From Nanobdellati archaeon (lineage in GTDB: Archaea > B1Sed10-29 > JAGVWA01): DNA of 64,000 nt. Below are positions 58,587 to 64,000 of this stretch, piece by piece; position 1 is the first letter of the stretch; the number at the start of each line of letters is the position of its first letter. The position numbers and the translations under genes are program-made. Location: assembly GCA_018304505.1 (NCBI GenBank), contig JAGVWA010000001.1, forward strand, positions 1-64,000, written 5' to 3'. Below the pieces are notes generated by a model. The model did not search any database. It saw nothing but the letters and a program-made list of their open reading frames with translations, and had not been told where the DNA came from.

Positions 58587-59686
58587 TAAGCGACACAGTT
58601 AAATTGGCATTCATAGTTATCCTCATAATCGGAACTATATCCTACTTAGAAGCAACAAAATCTAAGATCGTTCCAATAACAGCAATCGGCCCAGACGGGG
58701 GAGATTTGTTGAAAGAAATGATGTACAAAAAAGCGCCCGAACTGGTTGGCATTTCAGGTTACCTCAACACAGACGAAAAAGAAATCAAAATTAGCGACTA
58801 CAAAGGAAAAGTAGTACTGATCGACTTCTGGACTTACACATGCATTAACTGCATCCGGACACTGCCGCACTTGACAGAGTGGGACCGCAAGTATCGTGAC
58901 CAAGGACTCGTCATCATTGGAGTGCATACGCCAGAATTCGCGTTCGAGAAAATCCGCGAGAATGTTGAAAACGCTATACATGAACACAACATAGAATACG
59001 CTGTGGTGCAAGACAACGACTATGCTACGTGGAGGGCCTTCCAGAACAGGTTCTGGCCGCACAAGTTCCTGATAGACAAAGACGGCTTCATTCGTTATGA
59101 CCACATTGGCGAGGGAGCCTATGAAGAAACCGAAAGACAAATCCAGTTGCTGTTATCCGAAACAGGGGCAGAAACAGAAGGCATGAATCTAACGGGTCTG
59201 AAAGACGAGACCCCCCGCGTGCTATTGACCCCTGAATTGTATGCAGGCTACAATTTCGCTATCCCACGGGGGCAAAACATTGGCAATCCAGGGGGCATGA
59301 AGCCCGGACAAACAATAAAGTACGAACTGCCTGCCACGGTAAGGAAAGACATTATTTACTTAAAAGGAACGTGGCTCAGCAATCCAGATGACCTACATGC
59401 CCAGGATTCAGAAGGTGCCGAGATCGTACTTGATTTTACTGCCAGCAAAGTCAACATAGTAGCAGATTCTGTAAACGGCCCGCTCGAATTAGAAGTACTC
59501 ATCAACGACGCGCCTGCAACACAAACACAACTCGGTAGCGACGTGCAAATCATTGGCGGCAAGGCCATCATGACCGTTGACAGACCCAGATTATACAACG
59601 TCATCAACGGAGAATATGGAAACTACAAACTGACACTGAGGGCAACTAACACGAACTTTATTTTCAGCGCCTTCACGTTCGGGTAA
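58583..59686 (+). CDS. Membrane-anchored DipZ-like thioredoxin
   Basis: A 367-residue protein with an N-terminal anchor helix (LAFIVILIIGTISYL), a thioredoxin domain with active site CINC (C87, C90 in FWTYTCINCIRTLPHL), and a C-terminal beta-rich domain of about 150 residues (from GYNFAIPRGQNIG). This matches the C-terminal half of mycobacterial DipZ, in which CcdA, thioredoxin and a carbohydrate-binding-like domain are fused. Here the CcdA part is the separate, permuted gene upstream, coupled by ATGA. Confidence 0.88.
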   Translation: MISDTVKLAFIVILIIGTISYLEATKSKIVPITAIGPDGGDLLKEMMYKKAPELVGISGYLNTDEKEIKISDYKGKVVLIDFWTYTCINCIRTLPHLTEWDRKYRDQGLVIIGVHTPEFAFEKIRENVENAIHEHNIEYAVVQDNDYATWRAFQNRFWPHKFLIDKDGFIRYDHIGEGAYEETERQIQLLLSETGAETEGMNLTGLKDETPRVLLTPELYAGYNFAIPRGQNIGNPGGMKPGQTIKYELPATVRKDIIYLKGTWLSNPDDLHAQDSEGAEIVLDFTASKVNIVADSVNGPLELEVLINDAPATQTQLGSDVQIIGGKAIMTVDRPRLYNVINGEYGNYKLTLRATNTNFIFSAFTFG

Positions 59687-59710
59687 ATTACTTATACAAC
59701 AACACACATA

Positions 59711-60166
59711 ATGAAGAGCATGAAGCTAACAAGCAACGCGTTTCAACACAACGGAAACATTCCGGAAAAATACACCTGCGAAGGCGCCAACGTGTCTCCG
59801 CAACTCGAAATCTCGCAAGTGCCGGAAAACACAAAGACTCTGGCGCTGATTATGGACGACCCTGACGCCCCTGCGGGCACGTGGGACCACTGGGTATTGT
59901 TCAATATGCCAGCAAACACAACCTCAATACCAGAAGGCACCGAGCCACAAGGCATTCCTGGCAAGAACTCATGGGGAAAAACCGGCTACGGAGGGCCATG
60001 CCCACCAGACAGGGAACACAGGTACTTCTTCAAGCTCTACGCACTAGACGCTGAACTTGACTTGCATAATGGGACCGCAAAATCGCAGTTAGAACGCTCA
60101 ATGCAAGGCCACATACTCACAAAGACAGAACTGATTGGCAAGTACAACAAGAAAGCTAATAGATGA
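59711..60166 (+). CDS. YbhB/PEBP family protein
   Basis: A 151-residue phosphatidylethanolamine-binding-protein homologue: NGNIPEKYTCEGANVSPQL, then LALIMDDPDAPAGTWDHWV with the ligand-pocket Asp-Pro-Asp, and GYGGPCPPDREHRYFFKLYAL. The bacterial/archaeal members have no settled role. No signal peptide is seen. It overlaps the next gene by 4 bp (ATGA). Confidence 0.92.
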   Translation: MKSMKLTSNAFQHNGNIPEKYTCEGANVSPQLEISQVPENTKTLALIMDDPDAPAGTWDHWVLFNMPANTTSIPEGTEPQGIPGKNSWGKTGYGGPCPPDREHRYFFKLYALDAELDLHNGTAKSQLERSMQGHILTKTELIGKYNKKANR

Positions 60167-61230
60167 CTTACCGAAATGATCAAATGAACAAGACAATTAG
60201 CGTCCTCGCGCTTCTACTGCTTGCACTGGTTTTTCTGGTGCTTCCAAAGCCGGTCCAGGAAAAGGGTTTCGAAACGCAAGTAGTGCTTGAAAGCCTAGAC
60301 ACTGTCTGGAGCATCGATTTTCTTCCAGATGACACGATGATTTTCACAGAGCGCCCGGGCCGAGTCAACTTGTACGACATGCGCGAGAAGAAAATCATTG
60401 CCACAATCCAAATCAAGGAGACCGCAGAATCCGGCTTGCACGGAGTCGCTGTTGACCCAGAGCACAGTGAAAACCGCCACATATACCTCTATTACGGCTA
60501 CGACGACAACAGGGGAGTGACGAACCGGGTTTCACGATACACATTAAACAACAATGAACTTCTTGATGAAACCATTCTCGTTGACGGCATTCCGGGCGCG
60601 CAGATTCACGACGGGGGCCGTTTGAAGTTTGGGCCTGACGGCAAGCTCTACGTAACAACTGGCGATGCAGGCATTCCTGATTTGGCGCAGGACACAAATT
60701 CAGTAGCGGGAAAAGTACTGCGGATGAACAAAGACGGCAGTGTGCCTGAAGACAATCCATTTGGAAACTTAGTCTGGAGTTACGGCCACAGGAACCCACA
60801 GGGCATTGCGTTTCACCCCACAACCGGAATCTTGTTTGAGTCAGAGCACGGGCCATCAATGCACGACGAAGTCAACATCATACAGCCAGGGAGAAATTAC
60901 GGTTGGCCAACCACGTGCGGCAATGAATTGCCTGGACACGAGAAACCGATAGCTTGTTACCCTGACTTCACTATCGCGCCTGGGAGCATAGCGATTTTCG
61001 ATAAATTTATTTTCATTCCAGGGCTACGGGGAAACCAGCTGCGTAAATTGGCCCTGGCTGATGACTACAAAACCGTTATCAGTGAAGAGGCGTTGTTTAC
61101 TGACATCGGCCGGGTCAGGGAGGCGACGGTGCACGATGGCTACTTGTACATTGGAACCAGCAACCGTGATGGCAGGGGCCTGCCTCAGCTGAACGACGAC
61201 AAAATAATAAGAATTAGAATAATAGACTAA
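60163..61230 (+). CDS. Exported glucose/sorbosone dehydrogenase-like protein (PQQ type)
   Basis: A 355-residue beta-propeller of the soluble aldose dehydrogenase family (YliI/Asd-like). A signal peptide (ISVLALLLLALVFLVLP) begins at ATG 60184. Catalytic His lies in GAQIHDGGRLKFGPDG, with further family motifs YGHRNPQGIAFHP, FESEHGPSMHDEVN and PGRNYGWP. Relatives oxidise sugars outside the cytoplasm with PQQ. No PQQ synthesis gene is in the window, so cofactor import or another cofactor must be assumed. Confidence 0.87.
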   Translation: MTYRNDQMNKTISVLALLLLALVFLVLPKPVQEKGFETQVVLESLDTVWSIDFLPDDTMIFTERPGRVNLYDMREKKIIATIQIKETAESGLHGVAVDPEHSENRHIYLYYGYDDNRGVTNRVSRYTLNNNELLDETILVDGIPGAQIHDGGRLKFGPDGKLYVTTGDAGIPDLAQDTNSVAGKVLRMNKDGSVPEDNPFGNLVWSYGHRNPQGIAFHPTTGILFESEHGPSMHDEVNIIQPGRNYGWPTTCGNELPGHEKPIACYPDFTIAPGSIAIFDKFIFIPGLRGNQLRKLALADDYKTVISEEALFTDIGRVREATVHDGYLYIGTSNRDGRGLPQLNDDKIIRIRIID

Positions 61231-61241
61231 GCGAGGCAGAA

Positions 61242-61841
61242 TCAGCAAAACGAGCTGCCACAGCCGCATGTTGCCCTTGCGTTGGGGTTGCTGAACTTAA
61301 AGCCGCTCTCATTCAGGCCGTCTACGTAGTCTACCGTGACGCCTTTCAACAGGTCGAAGCTATACGGGTTCACGAATATTTTTAGGCCGTCTCGTTCTAG
61401 CACCGTGTCACCATCTGCTGGTTTTTCTTCAAATTCCATTATGTATGACAAACCTGAGCAGCCCCCGGCATGCACGCCGACCCTGAGTCCATGGTCTGCT
61501 TTTCCTTCAGATTCAAGTAGGGCCTTAACCTTGGAAATGGCCTTTGGCGTTAATGTAACCTCTGCTAGTTGTTCTTGTTCGTTTTGTTCACCCACATCTG
61601 TTGACACGATAGCGTTGAGGTCCATGACCAGCGAGTCGAGATGGTCATTTGTCATGCCATGACCAAGGACACCTTCTTCAAGCGTTTCGAAAACCGCGGC
61701 ACCGCAGCCCACACAGTGCAGGCCTGCGTTGGTCATAGTTTCCGCGAGTTCCATTACCTTGTCTGGATGTGATTCCAGAATTGTGGCTATGGTCATCTTT
61801 GGATCGATTTTTTGAATTTGATTTTGAACTTCAGTAGACAT
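61242..61841 (-). CDS. DUF1858-HesB/IscA fusion (A-type Fe-S carrier)
   Basis: A 199-residue two-domain protein. Residues 13-78 form a DUF1858 domain with its Cys pair (GLHCVGCGAAV; C43, C46). Residues 94-199 are an A-type Fe-S carrier with the three ligands in GGCSGLSYIMEF (C128) and CGCGSSF (C192, C194), plus a terminal Cys. The carrier hands clusters to target proteins. A GGTGGTGAT Shine-Dalgarno precedes the ATG. The fusion may couple cluster delivery to a second Cys-based site. Confidence 0.9.
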   Translation of the reverse strand: MSTEVQNQIQKIDPKMTIATILESHPDKVMELAETMTNAGLHCVGCGAAVFETLEEGVLGHGMTNDHLDSLVMDLNAIVSTDVGEQNEQEQLAEVTLTPKAISKVKALLESEGKADHGLRVGVHAGGCSGLSYIMEFEEKPADGDTVLERDGLKIFVNPYSFDLLKGVTVDYVDGLNESGFKFSNPNARATCGCGSSFC

Positions 61842-61920
61842 TAAATATCACCACCAGAATTATGATTATAGGGATATATAAACCTTCTTGCAAATTCATT
61901 ATATTGATTGCCGCGTTACG

Positions 61921-63594
61921 TTAATACCCTGGTCTCTTTTGCGTTATCTTCGCAAACAACCAGATTACGCCTACGAGGAAAACCAGCATGAAAATTAAGA
62001 ATGACAGGGAGGGTAAGCCTTCTATCCTGGGCACAACCCCCGAATCAACGATGAGCGCTGCTGCTATGATAAGGCTTGCAATGATGACTGAGAATGAAAC
62101 GTCGCTGCTAGATCGCTCGATGCTTGAGGCCATTGACTCAAGTCCTCGGTGTTCAAACTCAATCGGAATTACGCCTTCACTAAGGCGCTCTGTGATCCTA
62201 TCAAAGCGCTTTGGCAAGATGCGGAGAAGCTGCGTTGTGTCCAACAGGGTCTCACGGCCGATTTCGACAAGCTGCTCTGCAGTCACGCGGCTCCTAAGAG
62301 CTTTTATGAAATATGATTTTGATGCACGAGTAAAATTGAAACCCGGGTCTATCTCCCTGCCAAGACCCTCGATTTCCACCACGGTCTTGAAGAGGATTGA
62401 GAATTCCGGCGGAAGTACCATGTTGAACTTTTCTATCATTTCTTGAACTTCCTGCATAAACTCATTTAGCGGAACCTCTTTTAGTGAGACGTCATAGAAG
62501 TTCTCAACAAGATCTGAAAGTTCACGCCGTATTTCTTGCGGCTTTGCGTCTGCGGGCAGCGCGGCAATCGTCATTATTTCCGTGACCGCCTTGTCAACGT
62601 CCCTGGCCGTGACTGCATATAGCAGCCTTGATAGCGATTTCCTAGCTTGAGGGCCGATTGTGCCTACCAAGCCAAAGTCTATAATGCCGATCTTGTCAGC
62701 GCCTATGATAAACAGGTTCCCGGCGTGGGGGTCTGCCTGGAACAAACCGTCTTCGAAGATTTGCTTCAGGTATATCGCGGTTCCCTTTCGCGCGATCTTC
62801 TCCCGTGTTTTTTTCGATACGCGTTTTTTCATCCATTGCGTTAGCGGTGTTCCGTGGATTTTGTTCAGCGTGAGAACCTTTCTTGTTGTATAATCCCAGT
62901 GCACGTCTGGTATTACCACGTCCTTATCGCCCTTGAAGTTTTCCCTGAAACGGGTGTACATCCTTGCTTCTCTTAACAAGTTAGTTTCTTTTGATACTGC
63001 CCGGGAGTACTCTGCAAGGATGTTGGACAAGTTGATTTTCTTTGCCTCTGTTATTGTGGCTTCTGCTGTGCCTGCGAGAATCCTCAGGGCCTCAAGGTCG
63101 ATTTTTATGTGCTCCTCAACATTTTTCCTGAGCACTTTTACAACAACACGGTCTCCTTCAAGCGTTTTTGCTTCATGGACCTGGCTTAGCGAAGCCGAAG
63201 CTATTGGCTGTTCATTGAATTCACGGAATACTTCATTTAGGGGCATCTTGAATTCGGATTCAATTTGCGCTTTCACTTCGCTAAACGGCACCGCAGGGGC
63301 ATGATCTACTAGTTTTGAGAATTCTTCTATGATGTCCCTTGGCAACAAATCAGGGCGAGTTGACAAAATTTGCCCGAACTTGATGTACAATGGACCAAGG
63401 TCTTCGAGAACACGGCGCGCCCTTACCCCCCTTGAGACAACAAAGTCCTCTGGCATTTCGAGGCCCAGCCGCTCTTTTATCGGGATGTATTTGCCCAGGC
63501 GCATCTTCGTCAGTAAGAAGCCAAAGCCATGCTTAGCTAAAGTACTAACTACGTCGCTGTATCTCTGCAGTACCTGCTTTTCAGGTATGGCCAT
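61921..63594 (-). CDS. ABC1/UbiB-family atypical kinase
   Basis: A 557-residue protein kinase-like protein. The UbiB hallmark KFGQILSTRPDLLP (KxGQ loop) lies near residue 73. The Ala-rich nucleotide loop is ASASLSQVHEA, the catalytic loop is QADPHAGNLFI and the metal motif is GIIDFGLVG. Two hydrophobic helices at the C-terminus anchor it to the membrane. In bacteria the family supports quinone synthesis; archaeal substrates are unknown. It starts 6 nt after the Lys/Ala-rich gene. Confidence 0.92.
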   Translation of the reverse strand: MAIPEKQVLQRYSDVVSTLAKHGFGFLLTKMRLGKYIPIKERLGLEMPEDFVVSRGVRARRVLEDLGPLYIKFGQILSTRPDLLPRDIIEEFSKLVDHAPAVPFSEVKAQIESEFKMPLNEVFREFNEQPIASASLSQVHEAKTLEGDRVVVKVLRKNVEEHIKIDLEALRILAGTAEATITEAKKINLSNILAEYSRAVSKETNLLREARMYTRFRENFKGDKDVVIPDVHWDYTTRKVLTLNKIHGTPLTQWMKKRVSKKTREKIARKGTAIYLKQIFEDGLFQADPHAGNLFIIGADKIGIIDFGLVGTIGPQARKSLSRLLYAVTARDVDKAVTEIMTIAALPADAKPQEIRRELSDLVENFYDVSLKEVPLNEFMQEVQEMIEKFNMVLPPEFSILFKTVVEIEGLGREIDPGFNFTRASKSYFIKALRSRVTAEQLVEIGRETLLDTTQLLRILPKRFDRITERLSEGVIPIEFEHRGLESMASSIERSSSDVSFSVIIASLIIAAALIVDSGVVPRIEGLPSLSFLIFMLVFLVGVIWLFAKITQKRPGY

Positions 63595-63600
63595 TAGAAT

Positions 63601-63987
63601 CTACTTCTTTCGCTTTGCCTGCTTCTTCGCCCTTGTGGCTTTCTTTGCTGCGGGTTTTCTATTTGCGGCTTTCTTTTTAGCTGCTGGCTTTGCCTTTGCT
63701 GCTTTTTTGACGTTCCTCGCTGACGTTCGGACTTGCTTCTGCATTGCCGTGAGTTCTTTTATCGATGTCGAAAGAACACTGTTGACCTTTATGTCGATTT
63801 TCTTTGCCTCTGCAGTCGTGTCTTTTATCAGCTTTGTTGCCAGCCTTTTGCCTTCCTTTTTGTCAAAGAAGCCTTCCTCTACAAGGAAGTCTGTATAGTC
63901 CTTGAAGAGATCCCTAGCGATTTCCACCATGCCCATGGGTATGAGGATTGCTTTTTTTGCTGCGCTTGTCGATTTTTTTGCTGCCAT
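63601..63987 (-). CDS. Phasin-like protein with Lys/Ala-rich tail
   Basis: A 128-residue protein. The first 90 residues are amphipathic helices (MVEIARDLFKDYTDFLVEEGFF, then a coiled-coil-like stretch), resembling phasins that coat polyester granules. The last 35 residues are an AAKKK/KPAAKK-type tail like histone H1 or PhaF. It precedes the UbiB gene by 6 nt in one operon. Granule coating, membrane attachment or nucleic-acid binding are all possible; the phasin link rests on pattern, not on firm homology. Confidence 0.65.
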   Translation of the reverse strand: MAAKKSTSAAKKAILIPMGMVEIARDLFKDYTDFLVEEGFFDKKEGKRLATKLIKDTTAEAKKIDIKVNSVLSTSIKELTAMQKQVRTSARNVKKAAKAKPAAKKKAANRKPAAKKATRAKKQAKRKK

Positions 63988-64000
63988 TTTCTTTAATCAC

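Overview
The window reads as a chromosomal segment of an archaeon. Evidence is in the genes: ribosomal protein S8e, deoxyhypusine synthase, the proteasome-activating nucleotidase PAN, primase large subunit PriL, a Hef-type helicase-nuclease, archaeal/eukaryal glycyl-tRNA synthetase, a KEOPS Cgi121 subunit, and the RuBisCO/AMP-phosphorylase/ribose-1,5-bisphosphate isomerase set. The non-coding signals agree. TATA-like boxes lie about 25 bp before many start codons (leaderless transcripts), and there is a C/D-box guide RNA. Hef, PAN and the type III RuBisCO set fit a euryarchaeal or DPANN-type lineage (inference). Gene density is very high, with many 1-14 nt overlaps.

Layout. 1-7.5 kb: acetyltransferase, amino-acid permease, ZIP-like metal transporter, TraB protein, hydrolase, membrane-anchored TPR protein, stomatin. 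7.7-8.7 kb: an AT-rich two-gene accessory island. 8.8-13.5 kb: C/D sRNA, deoxyhypusine synthase, a ribbon-helix-helix gene with a palindromic operator, S8e, Cgi121, a RecB-like nuclease, a PIN toxin-like gene, superoxide dismutase. 13.6-17.5 kb: Zn protein/DsbD-like/His-rich membrane protein cluster, pterin dehydratase, three small 'MW' proteins, a small phosphatase-like protein, and an Lrp-type regulator divergent from the suf operon. 17.6-24.9 kb: sufB-D-S-U-C, small proteins, ferredoxin, thioredoxin, LipA. 24.9-32.7 kb: PDH E1 alpha, E1 beta and E2 with lipoate ligase halves LplA/LplB. This block is interrupted by a PIN gene, an orphan RnfD/NqrB-like protein, a thioredoxin-like protein and a rhodanese. 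32.9-37.7 kb: B12-dependent ribonucleotide reductase, a PIN remnant, peroxiredoxin, proline dehydrogenase. 37.6-48.6 kb: Hef, PAN, GlyRS, PriL, Kef antiporter, KaiC-Mut7-C operon, cobalamin adenosyltransferase. 48.7-52.7 kb: RuBisCO, R15P isomerase, DUF1805, AMP phosphorylase. 52.7-55.0 kb: RNA ligase partner, aminotransferase. 55.1-61.2 kb: an exported thiol-redox island containing a CcdA whose first helix has moved to the C-terminus. 61.2-64 kb: A-type Fe-S carrier fusion, UbiB-family kinase, Lys/Ala-rich protein.

Together the genes describe a cell that meets oxygen (SOD, peroxiredoxin, thioredoxins, SUF). It oxidises pyruvate with a lipoylated PDH complex, salvages AMP through RuBisCO to 3-phosphoglycerate, and relies on adenosylcobalamin for deoxynucleotides. 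The strongest candidates for something undescribed are the circularly permuted CcdA (57822-58586), the family of small Met-Trp-start proteins, the three PIN loci sharing one upstream DNA element, and the Lrp-type regulator with a C-terminal Cys3His motif facing the suf operon.
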